A DNA stretch of 64,000 nt, taken from NCBI RefSeq assembly GCF_000013405.1, contig NC_007759.1:558001-622000 (forward strand), given 5' to 3'. This DNA comes from Syntrophus aciditrophicus SB (lineage in GTDB: Bacteria > Desulfobacterota > Syntrophia > Syntrophales > Syntrophaceae). A program made the position numbers and the translations under genes. Shown here one piece after another: positions 8,244-18,253 of the stretch. The notes under the pieces were generated by a model. That model saw only the letters and a program-made list of their open reading frames with translations, ran no database searches and was not told the DNA's origin. Numbering within the stretch: the first letter of the stretch is position 1; the number at the start of each line of letters is the position of its first letter.

Positions 8244-9055
8244 ACACATTTTTCTTCAAGGCGGCGTTTTGCGCTTATCTGGTCAGCGCGCTTGGTTACG
8301 TGGCTTCCCTGCTGGTGAACCGGTTCCGGATAGCAAAGATGGCCCTCTGGCTGATGATTTCGGCCTTTCTGTTTCACTCCCTTTTCCTTCTGTATCGACT
8401 TTTTGAAACGGGGCAGACGCCTCTTCTGGGTTTCCACGAAGCTCTGACCTTTTTCGCCTGGGTTATGGCCGGGATTTTTCTGGCTCTGCAGTTCAAAACC
8501 CGGACGGTGGTTCTGGGGGCCTTCGTATCGCCTGTCGTTTGCCTGCTGATGATTTATGCGAGTCTGGGGCTGCGGAGTGCCGTCACGATCCCCGCGGTCC
8601 TGCAGGGTGGCCTGGTGCCGCTCCACGTGATTCTTTCCGTGACGGGCGAGGCCCTTTTTGCCCTGGCGTCCTGTGCGGGGGCCATGTATCTGCTGCAGGA
8701 CCGTTTCCTCAAGAGCAAGAAAGCGGGGCGCATCAGCCGGCTGCTTCCTTCACTGGGAGATCTGGACCGGATCAATCATCTCTGTCTGCTATGGGGATTT
8801 CCCCTGCTGACCATGGGGGTGCTGACAGGTTCCCTCTGGGCCCGACTGGCCCTGGGGAACTCCTGGCTCTGGGATCCCAAACAGGTCTGGACCTTTACGG
8901 TCTGGGGAACTTATGCTGTTTTGCTCCATCAGCGCCTGGCCATTGGCTGGAAGGGTCATAAAACCGCCGTTTTTTCACTTCTGGCTTTTCTCCTCTTTCT
9001 TGCGGCCTTTCTTGTGGAAAGGGCTTTTTTTACCACGTTTCACCGGTTTCTCTGA
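8240..9055 (+). CDS. CcsA/HemX-like cytochrome assembly membrane protein
   Basis: This 271-aa protein has about eight membrane spans and belongs to the CcsA/ResC/CcmC superfamily that handles heme at the membrane. The diagnostic Trp-rich block LWDPKQVWTFTVWGTYAVLLHQR is present with flanking His residues (H near PLHVIL and LLHQR). It starts within the previous stop (ATGA) and ends 4 bp before hemA. The same gene position is seen for hemX, thought to influence HemA level, in many bacteria. CcsA-like cytochrome c maturation is the alternative, and sequence alone does not separate the two. Confidence 0.82.
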   Translation: MNTFFFKAAFCAYLVSALGYVASLLVNRFRIAKMALWLMISAFLFHSLFLLYRLFETGQTPLLGFHEALTFFAWVMAGIFLALQFKTRTVVLGAFVSPVVCLLMIYASLGLRSAVTIPAVLQGGLVPLHVILSVTGEALFALASCAGAMYLLQDRFLKSKKAGRISRLLPSLGDLDRINHLCLLWGFPLLTMGVLTGSLWARLALGNSWLWDPKQVWTFTVWGTYAVLLHQRLAIGWKGHKTAVFSLLAFLLFLAAFLVERAFFTTFHRFL

Positions 9056-9059
9056 GATC

Positions 9060-10331
9060 ATGGGCATTCTTCTTATCGGCATGAGCCATAAAACCTCACC
9101 CCTGGCCGTTCGGGAGCGGTTTTCCCTTTCCTGCGAAAACCGGGATCATCCTCTGGATCGAATCCGGCAGATGCCGTCGATCCGGGAAGCCCTGTATCTG
9201 GCTACATGCAACCGGGTGGAGGTGCTGGTCAGCGCCGCGGAAGAAGCGGAACAGGCGGTTGAAGAAGGACTGAAAGCTCTGATGGCCGAACGGGGGGGGA
9301 TATCCGGGCAGGAACTGGAACGCTGCCTTTATACGCTGAGCGGGGCGGAGGCTGTACGGCATCTGTTCCGGGTGGCTTCCAGTCTGGATTCCCTGGTCAT
9401 GGGGGAACCGCAGATTCTCGGTCAGGTCAAGGAAGCTTACCGGGAAGCCGTGGAACATGGTGTCACGGGGATCCTGCTGAACCGGATTCTTCATCATGCC
9501 TTTCAGGTGGCCAAACGGGTGAGAACGGAGACCGGCATTGCCGATAACGCGGTGTCCGTCGGGTATGCCGCGGTCGAACTGGCGAAGAAGATCTTCGGGA
9601 GGCTTGATGGGAAAGTAATTCTCCTGGTGGGGGCGGGGGAGATGTCCGAACTGGCGGCCCGCCATCTGCTGAAGCAGGGCATCAAATCCATTTTCGTCGC
9701 CAACCGGACCCATGCCCGGGCATTGGAGATGGCGGAACAGTTTGAGGGAAAGGCGGTCGTTCTGGAGCAGGTGCCCGAGGTTTTGAAATCGGTGGACATC
9801 GTGATCAGCTCCACGGGCGCGTCCAACTATGTCCTGACCCGTGACATGGTCGCCGCGGCCCTGCGCCGGAGAAAAAACCGTTTTCTCTTTCTCATCGATA
9901 TTGCCGTTCCCCGGGATATCGAGCCGGCGGCGGGAGACATAGACAACGTTTACCTTTACAATATCGACCACCTTCAGGAACTGGTGGATGAGAACCGAAA
10001 CCATCGTCTGCGGGAAGCGGAAAAGGCCGAGGCGATCATTGAAGAAGAGGTGGGCAATCATACAGCCTGGCTTTCCACTCTGGATGTGGTGCCCACCATT
10101 GTGGAATTCCGGGAAAAGATCGAGGGAATCATGAAAGCGGAGCTGGGAAAATCAGCCTCATGGCGGCACTCGCTGAGCGAGATTGACCAGCGTCATGTTG
10201 AAAGCCTGATGGCTTCCATCGTCAACAAAATCCTTCATGAGCCCACGGCCTGCCTGCGGGAGCAGAGCCGGAACCGGAACGGAAAGGCTTACGCCGCCGC
10301 ACTCCGGAAGCTCTTCAAACTGGAAAGGTAG
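9060..10331 (+). CDS. hemA: Glutamyl-tRNA reductase
   Basis: HemA reduces glutamyl-tRNA(Glu) to glutamate-1-semialdehyde, the first committed step of C5 tetrapyrrole synthesis. The 423-aa protein starts MGILLIGMSHKTSPLAVRE. The catalytic cysteine lies in ATCNRVEV at residue 50, followed by SLDSLVMGEPQILGQVK, the NADPH-binding VGAGEMSELAARHL, and a C-terminal helical dimerisation region. The frame extends upstream to 8913, but the conserved N-terminus starts at 9060, just after the previous stop. It lies in the tight operon sirC-hemX-hemA-hemC. Confidence 0.96.
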   Translation: MGILLIGMSHKTSPLAVRERFSLSCENRDHPLDRIRQMPSIREALYLATCNRVEVLVSAAEEAEQAVEEGLKALMAERGGISGQELERCLYTLSGAEAVRHLFRVASSLDSLVMGEPQILGQVKEAYREAVEHGVTGILLNRILHHAFQVAKRVRTETGIADNAVSVGYAAVELAKKIFGRLDGKVILLVGAGEMSELAARHLLKQGIKSIFVANRTHARALEMAEQFEGKAVVLEQVPEVLKSVDIVISSTGASNYVLTRDMVAAALRRRKNRFLFLIDIAVPRDIEPAAGDIDNVYLYNIDHLQELVDENRNHRLREAEKAEAIIEEEVGNHTAWLSTLDVVPTIVEFREKIEGIMKAELGKSASWRHSLSEIDQRHVESLMASIVNKILHEPTACLREQSRNRNGKAYAAALRKLFKLER

Positions 10332-10349
10332 AAGGAGAGGGACGAACTC

Positions 10350-11282
10350 ATTCGACAGTCATTGAAAATCGGAACAAGGGGAAGCGCCCTGGCCCTGACG
10401 CAGACACGCCAGATCGCGGCGCGTCTGCAGGGCCAATATCCCGAAATGCATCTTGAGATCGTGGTGATCAAGACCAGCGGTGACATCCAGAAGGACGTGC
10501 CGCTGGCGAAAATCGGGGGGAAAGGGCTGTTTATCAAGGAGATCGAAGAGGCCCTGCTGGCCGGAACGGTTGATCTGGCCGTCCACAGCATGAAGGATCT
10601 GCCGGCGGAGCTTCCAGAGGGACTTCAGATTGCCGCCGTCCCGAGACGAGAGGATCCTCGGGATGTGCTGATTTCCGGGATATGCCGGGAATTTGATAAT
10701 CTGCCTGCGGGGGCGCGGATCGGGACAGGCTCCCTGCGCCGGAGCGTGCAGCTTCGGGACTGGCGGCCCGATCTGGAGATCGTGCCGCTCCGGGGCAATC
10801 TGGACACCCGGATCCGGAAGGTGGCGCAGGCGGCACTGGATGGGGTCGTCGTCGCCGCGGCGGGAATCCGCCGGATGGGCTGGGCGGAGAAGGTGACGCA
10901 GTTTATCCCAACGGAGAAGATGCTGCCGGCGGTGGGGCAGGGGGTCCTCTGTCTGGAAACCCGCGAAGAGGATGAGGACCTGAAAGCGGGGCTGGCCTTT
11001 CTGGAAGACAAGAGGACACGGAGGGAAGTTACGGCGGAGCGCGCCTTCCTGCGGCGTCTGGGCGGCGGTTGTACCCTGCCCGTAGCCGCCTTTGCGGAAC
11101 AGCGGGGGGATGTCCTGACGATTCGGGGGATGGTGGGAAGCCTGAACGAACGGACGATGATCCGGCAGGAAATTTATGGGTCGGTGGAACAAGCCGTGGA
11201 TCTTGGGACGGAACTGGCTGAGCGTCTGCTGGACGGAGGCGGGCGCATTCTTCTGGAACACCTGGAGGATGGGCAGCCCTGA
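10350..11282 (+). CDS. hemC: Porphobilinogen deaminase (hydroxymethylbilane synthase)
   Basis: HemC polymerises four porphobilinogens to hydroxymethylbilane. It shows LKIGTRGSALALTQT, LFIKEIEEALLAGTVDLAVHSMKDLP, the arginine-rich RIGTGSLRRSVQL, and the dipyrromethane-cofactor cysteine in RLGGGCTLPVAA. There is no ATG at the N-terminus. A TTG at 10362 begins exactly at LKIGTRG but lies 24 bp from AAGGAG (10332-10337). An in-frame ATT at 10350 is 12 bp away and yields the family-like N-terminus IRQSLKIG. I use 10350 tentatively. Either way the start codon is unusual and likely weak. Confidence 0.93.
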   Translation: MRQSLKIGTRGSALALTQTRQIAARLQGQYPEMHLEIVVIKTSGDIQKDVPLAKIGGKGLFIKEIEEALLAGTVDLAVHSMKDLPAELPEGLQIAAVPRREDPRDVLISGICREFDNLPAGARIGTGSLRRSVQLRDWRPDLEIVPLRGNLDTRIRKVAQAALDGVVVAAAGIRRMGWAEKVTQFIPTEKMLPAVGQGVLCLETREEDEDLKAGLAFLEDKRTRREVTAERAFLRRLGGGCTLPVAAFAEQRGDVLTIRGMVGSLNERTMIRQEIYGSVEQAVDLGTELAERLLDGGGRILLEHLEDGQP

Positions 11283-11373
11283 TCAATCCATTTCAATATA
11301 GCAGAATCGCCGCATTCCGTGGTGGGAGCGCATTTTCAATAAAGGCCTCAAAATGGGGCAGGGGACGGATTCG

Positions 11374-12903
11374 ATGAGCAAAAGGGGGAGAGTTTACATT
11401 ATTGGCGCGGGACCGGGAGATCCGGGACTGATGACGGTGAAGGGAACGAAATGCCTTGCGGAAGCGGATGTCGTGATCTACGACCATCTGATCAATCCGG
11501 GAATCCTTCATCATGCCCGCGAAACCGCTCGTCTGGTGTATGCAGGAAAAGAAGGAGGAAAACATACCCTGTCACAGGAAGAGATCAACGCGAGGCTGGT
11601 GTCGGAAGCTCAGCAGGGGCATGTCGTGGCCCGGCTGAAAGGGGGAGATCCCTTCATCTTCGGGCGTGGAGGGGAAGAGGCGGAGGTGCTGGCCCGTGAG
11701 GGCATCCCCTTTGAAATCGTCCCCGGTGTGACTTCGGCGATCGCCGTCGCTTCCTATGCGGGCATCCCGCTGACTCATCGCCGCCATACCGCCACCCTGG
11801 CCTTTGTCACGGGACACGAAGATCCTTTGAAAGGACAGAGCGAGATCGACTGGAAGGCCCTGGCCGGAATAGGGACTCTTGTTTTTCTCATGGGGGTCCG
11901 CAATCTGTCCCGCATTGCGGCCGGCCTGATCGCCCAGGGGAAAAAGCCGGAAACTCCCGCCGCGCTGATCCGCTGGGGAACGACGGCGAATCAGGAAACG
12001 CTTGTCGGTACGCTGGAGAATATCGCCGACCTTGCCGAGGCAGCCGGATTTGCGCCGCCGGCCATCCTGGTGGTCGGCGGGGTCGTGGGACTGCGGAAGG
12101 AACTGAACTGGTTTGAGACCAGGCCCCTCTTTGGAAAGGGGATCGTGATTACCCGTCCCGAATCCCAGGCGGAATCACTGGCCGCACTTCTTGAGGACGC
12201 CGGAGCGCGGGTCATTTCCTTTCCCACCATCCAGATCGTTGCCCCGGAGAGCTGGGAGGGACTGGATTCGGCAATTCGCCGTCTGGAGGATTACGCCTGG
12301 CTGATCTTCACCAGCGCCAACGGTGTGCGCTTTTTTCTGGAGCGGCTTTACGTCACGGGAAAAGATGTGCGGGATCTCAAGGGAATACGGCTGTGCACCA
12401 TCGGGCCCGCCACGGCGGCGGCGCTGGAAAACCGCGGTCTCCGGGTGGATCTGGTTCCGGAAACCTACCTGTCCGAAGGGGTGGTGGCGGCCTTCGAGCG
12501 GGTTGCGATTTCAGGGCAGAGGATACTCCTTCCCCGGGCGGAGAAGGCCCGCGATGTCATTCCAGAGGGGCTGACCCGTCAGGGAGCGGTCGTGGATGTC
12601 GTTTCGGCATACCGCACGGTGAATTCCGGCCGGGATCGTTCGGAGCTGGTGGAGCTGATTGCCCAGAGGCGGGTCGATGTCCTGACCTTTACGAGCCCAT
12701 CCACAGTCACCAATTTTCTGGAGATCATGGGGCCGGATTTTCTTCCCCTGCCCGCCGGCATCCGGGTGGCCTGCATCGGACCAGTGACTGCGGCCGCCGC
12801 TGAAAAAGCCGGCCTGCCCGTGGATATCCTTCAGGAAATCTACACCATTCCTGGGCTGGTCGAATCGCTCAAGGTCTTTCTGGCAAAGGATAAGCCGCAT
12901 TGA
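11374..12903 (+). CDS. Fused uroporphyrinogen-III C-methyltransferase / uroporphyrinogen-III synthase
   Basis: A 509-aa fusion. Residues 1-245 are the SAM-dependent CobA/SUMT domain ([59 protein letters not shown]), which makes precorrin-2. Residues 255-509 are HemD, which cyclises hydroxymethylbilane to uroporphyrinogen III ([39 protein letters not shown]). The fusion channels the product directly toward siroheme. An ATG at 11353 is possible, but AGGGGA at 11359 sits nine bases before the ATG at 11374, where the family starts. It follows hemC by 91 bp. Confidence 0.93.
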   Translation: MSKRGRVYIIGAGPGDPGLMTVKGTKCLAEADVVIYDHLINPGILHHARETARLVYAGKEGGKHTLSQEEINARLVSEAQQGHVVARLKGGDPFIFGRGGEEAEVLAREGIPFEIVPGVTSAIAVASYAGIPLTHRRHTATLAFVTGHEDPLKGQSEIDWKALAGIGTLVFLMGVRNLSRIAAGLIAQGKKPETPAALIRWGTTANQETLVGTLENIADLAEAAGFAPPAILVVGGVVGLRKELNWFETRPLFGKGIVITRPESQAESLAALLEDAGARVISFPTIQIVAPESWEGLDSAIRRLEDYAWLIFTSANGVRFFLERLYVTGKDVRDLKGIRLCTIGPATAAALENRGLRVDLVPETYLSEGVVAAFERVAISGQRILLPRAEKARDVIPEGLTRQGAVVDVVSAYRTVNSGRDRSELVELIAQRRVDVLTFTSPSTVTNFLEIMGPDFLPLPAGIRVACIGPVTAAAAEKAGLPVDILQEIYTIPGLVESLKVFLAKDKPH

Positions 12904-12981
12904 CAGCCTCTTTCTTATATGTTTCCCGTAACAATGTACCTGAAATATAGGGGATGGCAATTCCTGTGAGGAGGGCAACTC

Positions 12982-13953
12982 ATGATGGAAAATTTTCCAA
13001 AACCCGTCGTCGTGGTCAGTAAGTGTCTGGGGTTTGATTCCTGTCGATATAACGGGGATATCATTGACGCACCCTTTGTGGACAAGCTGAGGTCCCATGT
13101 GACATTTGTCCCGGTGTGTCCCGAGGTGGAGATCGGACTGGGCGTGCCGCGAAAACCTATCCGGATTGTCTCCGATAAAGGCATCACTACCCTGTATCAG
13201 CCAGCCACAGGGAAGGACTTTACCGGGACGATGCGGAGCTTTGTCGATGACTTTCTTGGTTCCCTGACCGAAGTGGATGGCTTCCTCCTGAAAAACCGTT
13301 CGCCTTCCTGCGGCGTGGGGGATGTCAAGATTCATGCCGGTTTTGACGAAGGAGCCCGGATGTTCCGCGGCAGCGGATTTCTGGGCGGCGCCGTCCTGGA
13401 GCGATTTGCCGGTCTTCCCGTAGAGGATGAAGGACGGATCCGTAACTTTACGATCCGGGAGCATTTTTTAACCCGGCTTTTTCTCTTCGCCCGTTTTCGG
13501 GAAGTGAAAAAGAGCGGATCCATGAGAGGCCTGGTCGATTTCCATTCCCTTCAGAAACTCCTGCTTATGGGTTACAATCAGGCTCAGATGCGTCTTCTGG
13601 GAAAAATCGTGGCGAACCATGAAAAAGCCGATTGGAATACGATGATAACCCGCTACGAGGAACAACTGAAGCGGGCGCTGGCAAATCCCCCGCGTTTTAC
13701 CGCGATGATCAATGTCCTTCTTCATGCCTTTGGAGGCTTTTCAAACGTACTGGCGAAAGAAGAGAAGGCCTTTTTTCTGGATCTCATCGAAGAGTACCGG
13801 GACGAACGGATTCCCTTGAGCGCTCTTCTTCAGGTGCTGCGGGGCTGGTCCATCCGTTTTCGGAACGACTATCTTCTGGGGCAGACCTTCCTTCAGCCTT
13901 ATCCCGGTCAATTATCCAAAATTACAGATTCTGGAAAAGGGCGAGAGCCGTAA
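12982..13953 (+). CDS. DUF523 and DUF1722 domain protein (YbgA-type)
   Basis: A 323-aa two-domain protein. Residues 5-150 are DUF523 with its conserved cysteines (SKCLGFDSCRYNG, PVCPEVEIGLGVPR, LKNRSPSCGVGD), suggesting metal or Fe-S binding. Residues 190-310 are the helical DUF1722 domain (LVDFHSLQKLLLMGYNQAQMRLLGKIVAN). Biochemical function is not established here. GAGGAGG lies before the ATG at 12982. It follows the CobA-HemD gene by 78 bp and may be in the same transcript. Confidence 0.87.
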   Translation: MMENFPKPVVVVSKCLGFDSCRYNGDIIDAPFVDKLRSHVTFVPVCPEVEIGLGVPRKPIRIVSDKGITTLYQPATGKDFTGTMRSFVDDFLGSLTEVDGFLLKNRSPSCGVGDVKIHAGFDEGARMFRGSGFLGGAVLERFAGLPVEDEGRIRNFTIREHFLTRLFLFARFREVKKSGSMRGLVDFHSLQKLLLMGYNQAQMRLLGKIVANHEKADWNTMITRYEEQLKRALANPPRFTAMINVLLHAFGGFSNVLAKEEKAFFLDLIEEYRDERIPLSALLQVLRGWSIRFRNDYLLGQTFLQPYPGQLSKITDSGKGREP

Positions 13954-14120
13954 TGCCTTTGCCATCGGGATCCCGCACTTCGAATGCCGATTCCTCTTCT
14001 TCCATTATGCAGGGAGTATTAAAGACTTTGCCGCCGGGGGGGCTGGGCGCTCCTGCCACGTTTCTGGCGGGGGCAACCTTCGCAATGCTTGCAGTGATCG
14101 GGTTGCTCGTCTGCCGATAG
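13953..14120 (+). CDS. Small hypothetical single-span membrane protein
   Basis: A 55-codon frame starts at an ATG that overlaps the stop of the DUF523/DUF1722 gene (TAATG). The product has a hydrophilic Ser-rich N-terminus, then one hydrophobic span (TFLAGATFAMLAVIGLLVC). No family is recognised. The stop-start overlap favours coupled translation, but such overlaps also occur by chance, so confidence is low. Confidence 0.3.
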   Translation: MPLPSGSRTSNADSSSSIMQGVLKTLPPGGLGAPATFLAGATFAMLAVIGLLVCR

Positions 14121-14224
14121 AAGCCTTCATCCTGATTTTCTTGAACCCCTTTGGCAAAAGGAAGAATTCGAGAAACAAGTCCCGGCGATTTTCCTCCAGC
14201 TGATCATCTGTTTGACACGCCGCC

Positions 14225-14252
14225 TTGATAAGTCTATTTATATCATTATGTA
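14225..14252 (+). promoter_or_regulatory. Candidate sigma-70 promoter for the cation exchanger gene
   Basis: TTGATA (14225-14230), a 16-bp spacer, and TATGTA (14247-14252) lie about 105 bp upstream of the ATG at 14358, in a short AT-rich gap. It is a hexamer match only. Confidence 0.35.
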
Positions 14253-14357
14253 TTCATTTTGGAGACAAGGTCATTGAAAAAATGTGCAGAGCCACCACTT
14301 GGGCGATTGTCCCGGACAGGTTCAGACACTGGATCGTTATATTGAGGATGAATAGTC

Positions 14358-15374
14358 ATGAATGCATCGGTCTCGACAGCCTGGTTGTCGTTTATGCTCT
14401 GTGTGATCCTCATCGGGGTTGCCGGTTCGCGTCTTTCGCGCTACGGCGACGTGATTGCCCACAAAACCGGGATGGGAGGCACCTGGGTCGGGTTGATTCT
14501 GCTGGCGGCTGTCACATCGCTGCCTGAATTGATCACCGGTGTCAGCTCGGTCACGCTGGCAGACACACCTGATATCGCGGTGGGCAATATTTTGGGCAGT
14601 TGCATTGCCAATCTCACCCAGATTGCCGTTCTCGATTTTTTGATCCGAGGCGCGTCCGTTTACAGCCGAGTGAGTCGAGGACATATCCTTTCTGCGGGAT
14701 TCAGTATCATTCTCATCGGGATTATCGGCTTCAGCCTGCTGATCGGCGCCAATGGCTGGTCGATATCCCTGGGACATATCGGGATCTACTCACCGGTCAT
14801 TGTCGTGCTCTACTTCGTTGCCGTGCGTTCCGTGTTTCGCTATGAGAAGGCGCAACAGGGGAACCCTGCGGAAGAGGAGGATCCTTATCCCGGTTTTCTG
14901 CTCCGCAAGGCCGTTGTTCTTTATGTCCTGGCCTCGTTGGTTGTGGTCGCCGCGGGTGTATGGCTGCCTTTTGTCGGGGTGAATCTTGCCCATGTCATGG
15001 GGTGGAGGCAGAGTTTCGTCGGCACGCTATTTGTTTCGCTGATAACTACAATTCCGGAAGCGACAGTGACCATCTCATGCTGGCGTCTGGGCGCCTTCGA
15101 TATGGCCATCAGCAACCTGCTGGGCAGCAATCTGTTCGATATTACGATTCTGGCTGTCGACGATCTCTTTTTCTTAAAGGGGCCGTTGCTTTTCCGTGCG
15201 TCAACATTGCATGCGGTCTCGGTTCTCTCCGCCGTCATGATGAATGGCGCCTTGATCATCGCTCTACTTTGCCGCCCCCAGGTGCGCCTTTTTAAAACCG
15301 TGGGCTGGACCAGTCTCTTTCTGTTTTCTCTCTATCTCCTCAACTCACTTGTCCTTTATCTCTATGGAAAATAA
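14358..15374 (+). CDS. Sodium/calcium exchanger family membrane protein (CaCA)
   Basis: This 338-aa protein has about ten membrane spans and two inverted alpha-repeats, the hallmark of the CaCA superfamily. Repeat 1 is LAAVTSLPELITG with AVGNILGSCIANL, and repeat 2 is LITTIPEATVTI with AISNLLGSNLFDI. The acidic residue in each (E in PEL and PEA) forms the cation site. It probably exchanges Ca2+ or another cation for Na+ or H+ (YrbG-like). It has its own likely promoter and is followed closely by the DUF6504 gene. Confidence 0.88.
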   Translation: MNASVSTAWLSFMLCVILIGVAGSRLSRYGDVIAHKTGMGGTWVGLILLAAVTSLPELITGVSSVTLADTPDIAVGNILGSCIANLTQIAVLDFLIRGASVYSRVSRGHILSAGFSIILIGIIGFSLLIGANGWSISLGHIGIYSPVIVVLYFVAVRSVFRYEKAQQGNPAEEEDPYPGFLLRKAVVLYVLASLVVVAAGVWLPFVGVNLAHVMGWRQSFVGTLFVSLITTIPEATVTISCWRLGAFDMAISNLLGSNLFDITILAVDDLFFLKGPLLFRASTLHAVSVLSAVMMNGALIIALLCRPQVRLFKTVGWTSLFLFSLYLLNSLVLYLYGK

Positions 15375-15392
15375 GCATGGCAGGAAAAGGGG

Positions 15393-15746
15393 ATGACCAT
15401 GGGTGAGCGATTTGTCAGCGAGGTCATCTCCCCTGTCGTTTCCACGTGTGACACGTCCCGCATGGCCATCGGGGAGCCCGGACTTCCCCGGGAGTTTCTC
15501 TGGCGGGATCGGACCCTCCGGATTGCTGAGGTTCTGCGGACGTGGCGGGAAACCGGGAAGTGCCGTCATGGCAGCCCCGAACGGTATGTCCGCAAACACT
15601 GGTTCGAGGTGATCACGACGGCTAATGACATTATGAACATCTATTTCGAAAGACAGTCCCATCGTGGAAAGAAGGGGGACCGATGGTGGCTGTTCAGCAT
15701 CCGGGAAGCAGAGGAAGAGAGGAAGGAGGATTCTTTTCATCCTTGA
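15393..15746 (+). CDS. DUF6504 family protein
   Basis: A 117-aa soluble protein with the DUF6504 layout: FLWRDRTLRIAEVLRTWRE, RKHWFEVITTANDIMNIYFER and DRWWLFSI. Aromatic residues dominate the conserved positions. Function is unknown. It lies 18 bp after the exchanger stop and is probably co-transcribed. The protein ends with an acidic/basic tail. A TTGACA-like element follows near 15744 and could belong to the promoter of ahbC. Confidence 0.75.
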   Translation: MTMGERFVSEVISPVVSTCDTSRMAIGEPGLPREFLWRDRTLRIAEVLRTWRETGKCRHGSPERYVRKHWFEVITTANDIMNIYFERQSHRGKKGDRWWLFSIREAEEERKEDSFHP

Positions 15747-15933
15747 CAAAAGCAATTTATTTTTAGATAGATTGCGCTTGCCGATAAATAAAACCGCCAG
15801 CATCTTTCCTGTTGTGTTGCCTGGTATTTCAGATCACGGTTTCCCGGAACAGGGCACTGCTTAAAGGTTAAGGTCGATCGGTCTGTCCGAAAGACTCAAA
15901 AGGCCGGTTTAATAATATAAAGAAGGTTAAAAG

Positions 15934-17127
15934 ATGATTGGTATTTCCAAGCTATACTGCGGGGCGGTGGAGCCCGCGGATGTGCTGCGGTACAACCGGG
16001 AATCGAGCCGGCTGCCTTCCCATCTGCTCCAGTTTTCTATGGACAAACGGCCGGTTGTTGTCTGGAACATGACCCGACGGTGCAATCTGAGGTGCATTCA
16101 TTGCTATTCCAGTTCTCAGAACATCCAGTACAGCGATGAGATGACGACGGCCGAGGCAGAAGAGATGATCGAGGATCTGGCTGCCTTCGGTTGTCCCGTC
16201 CTTCTCTTTTCCGGGGGAGAGCCCCTCATGAGGGAAGACCTTCCGGAGCTAGCGCAATACGCCGTATCTCGAGGCATGCGGGCGGTCCTGTCCACCAACG
16301 GGACTCTGCTGACCCGGGAAAAGGCGTCCGTTTTCAAAAAAATCGGCCTGTCTTATATCGGCGTCAGTCTGGATGGCCTCCAGGCGACGCATGACCGCTT
16401 CCGGGGCGTTGCCGGGGCTTACGAAGCCGCGATGAAAGGCATCCGCATCTGCCGGGAAGAAGGGATCAAGGTAGGGGTGCGCTTTACCATCAATCGAAAA
16501 AATGCCGCCGATATTCCCGCCATTTTCGATCTGCTGGAGGCGGAGGATATTCCCCGGGTCTGTTTCTACCATCTGGTCTATTCCGGACGGGGGTCTGCCC
16601 TGGTCGCCGAGGATCTGTCTCACGAGGAAACCCGGCGGACCGTCGACCTCATCCTGGACCGGACCCGCGATCTTTTCGAGCGGGGGCTGCCCAAAGAGGT
16701 GCTCACCGTCGATAATCATGCCGATGGCCCTTACCTGTACCTCCGGATGCTGAAGGAAGACCCGAGGCGGGCGGCTGAAGTCCTGGAACTGCTGAAGATG
16801 AATGAAGGAAACAGCTCCGGCAACGGCATCGGCTGCGTTAGCTGGGACGGCGAAGTGCATCCCGATCAGTTCTGGCGGGGAATATCCCTCGGCAATGTGC
16901 GCCGTAGACCCTTCAGCGGGATCTGGACCGATCCGACCAATGACCTGTTGACCCGCCTCAAGGACAAGAAACCTCATCTGCAGGGACGCTGTGCGGCCTG
17001 CCGCTGGCTGGACGTCTGCGGCGGAAATTTCCGCGCCCGGGCGGAAGCGGTGACGGGCGACCTCTGGGCTCCGGACCCGGCCTGCTATCTGACGGACAAA
17101 GAGATTTCGCCGTCGGTGGATTCCTGA
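15934..17127 (+). CDS. ahbC: 12,18-didecarboxysiroheme deacetylase AhbC (radical SAM)
   Basis: AhbC removes the two acetate side chains of 12,18-didecarboxysiroheme to give iron-coproporphyrin III in the alternative heme pathway. The 397-aa protein has the typical start MIGISKLYCGAVEP, the radical-SAM cluster CNLRCIHC (C50, C54, C57), FSGGEPLMRED, and a C-terminal SPASM-like Cys region (CAACRWLDVCGGNFRARAEA) for a second Fe-S cluster. It belongs with hemB, ahbD and ahbA/B immediately downstream. The near-full-length similarity in N-terminus and Cys pattern makes the call firm. Confidence 0.92.
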   Translation: MIGISKLYCGAVEPADVLRYNRESSRLPSHLLQFSMDKRPVVVWNMTRRCNLRCIHCYSSSQNIQYSDEMTTAEAEEMIEDLAAFGCPVLLFSGGEPLMREDLPELAQYAVSRGMRAVLSTNGTLLTREKASVFKKIGLSYIGVSLDGLQATHDRFRGVAGAYEAAMKGIRICREEGIKVGVRFTINRKNAADIPAIFDLLEAEDIPRVCFYHLVYSGRGSALVAEDLSHEETRRTVDLILDRTRDLFERGLPKEVLTVDNHADGPYLYLRMLKEDPRRAAEVLELLKMNEGNSSGNGIGCVSWDGEVHPDQFWRGISLGNVRRRPFSGIWTDPTNDLLTRLKDKKPHLQGRCAACRWLDVCGGNFRARAEAVTGDLWAPDPACYLTDKEISPSVDS

Positions 17128-17278
17128 CCATAAAAAAGAAAAAACTCCTGAGGATATCTATTGATCAGGGGCGATGAAAAACGGCCTTTGCATGAGACAT
17201 GCAACCGTAGTTATATATTGAGGAAGTGTGTTTTGATGAAAACGTATCAGGAAAGATCCCAAGCGAGGTGAAAACCCT

Positions 17279-18253
17279 ATGAATTTCCCCGAGTATCGAC
17301 CCCGGCGACTCCGGAAGAACGATCTTTTCCGGCGGCTCATCCGGGAAACCCGTCTGTCTGTGGATTCCTTCATTTTTCCCCTGTTTGCAACGGTCGGCAA
17401 GGGAGTGAAAAAACCCATCGATTCCATGCCGGGTCATTTCCAGCTATCCGTTGAGCTGCTTGTAAAAGAGGTTCAGGAATGTCGGGAACTGGGAATCCCG
17501 GCAGTGTTGCTTTTCGGGATTCCGGAGAGGAAGGACGAAGCGGCTTCCGGGGCCTTTGCCCGGGATGGAATTGTGCAGCAGGCTGTCCGGCGGATCAAGG
17601 ACAAGGTTCCGGATATTCTCGTGGTGACGGATGTCTGCCTCTGCGAATACACAGACCACGGCCACTGCGGGATGATTGAAAAGGGAGAGGTTCACAACGA
17701 CATGACCCTGGAGGTGCTGGCGGAAACGGCCGTCTCTCATGCGAAGGCGGGGGCGGATATGGTGGCCCCCTCGGCCATGATGGACGGTCAGGTCGGGGCG
17801 ATCCGCGAAGGGCTGGATGAGGCGGGATTTGAAACGGTTCCCATTCTGGCCTATTCGGCGAAGTATGCCTCCTGCTTTTACGGCCCCTTCCGGGAGGCGG
17901 CGGAAAGCGCCTCCCGCTTTGGCGACCGGAAGGCCTATCAGATGGATCCGGCCAACAGTGATGAAGCCGTCCGGGAGATGAACCTGGATGTTCAGGAAGG
18001 CGCCGACATCCTCATGGTGAAGCCGGCCCTGCCTTATCTCGATGTCATTCGTCGCGCGAAGGAAGAATTCGATCTGCCCGTTGCGGCCTATAATGTCAGC
18101 GGCGAATTCGCCATGATCAAGGCCGCTGCCCGACTGGGCTGGATTGATGAAGAAAAAGCCATGATGGAATCTTTGACGGCCATCCGCCGTGCCGGTGCGG
18201 ACATCATTCTGACCTATTTCGCTCGGGAAGCGGCGAAAGTTCTCCAGCGATGA
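17279..18253 (+). CDS. hemB: Porphobilinogen synthase (delta-aminolevulinate dehydratase)
   Basis: HemB condenses two 5-aminolevulinates to porphobilinogen. The 324-aa protein carries the Cys-containing metal site [14 protein letters not shown], the first Schiff-base lysine in [16 protein letters not shown], and the second in [14 protein letters not shown]. Full length and all catalytic residues are present. Its stop overlaps the start of ahbD as ATGA, indicating coupled translation. The ATG at 17279 is preceded by GAGGTG. Confidence 0.96.
   Translation: MNFPEYRPRRLRKNDLFRRLIRETRLSVDSFIFPLFATVGKGVKKPIDSMPGHFQLSVELLVKEVQECRELGIPAVLLFGIPERKDEAASGAFARDGIVQQAVRRIKDKVPDILVVTDVCLCEYTDHGHCGMIEKGEVHNDMTLEVLAETAVSHAKAGADMVAPSAMMDGQVGAIREGLDEAGFETVPILAYSAKYASCFYGPFREAAESASRFGDRKAYQMDPANSDEAVREMNLDVQEGADILMVKPALPYLDVIRRAKEEFDLPVAAYNVSGEFAMIKAAARLGWIDEEKAMMESLTAIRRAGADIILTYFAREAAKVLQR

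Noticed and set aside
8913-9059. Longer start for hemA
   Set aside because: The extra sequence lies inside the upstream membrane-protein gene; the conserved HemA N-terminus starts at 9060.
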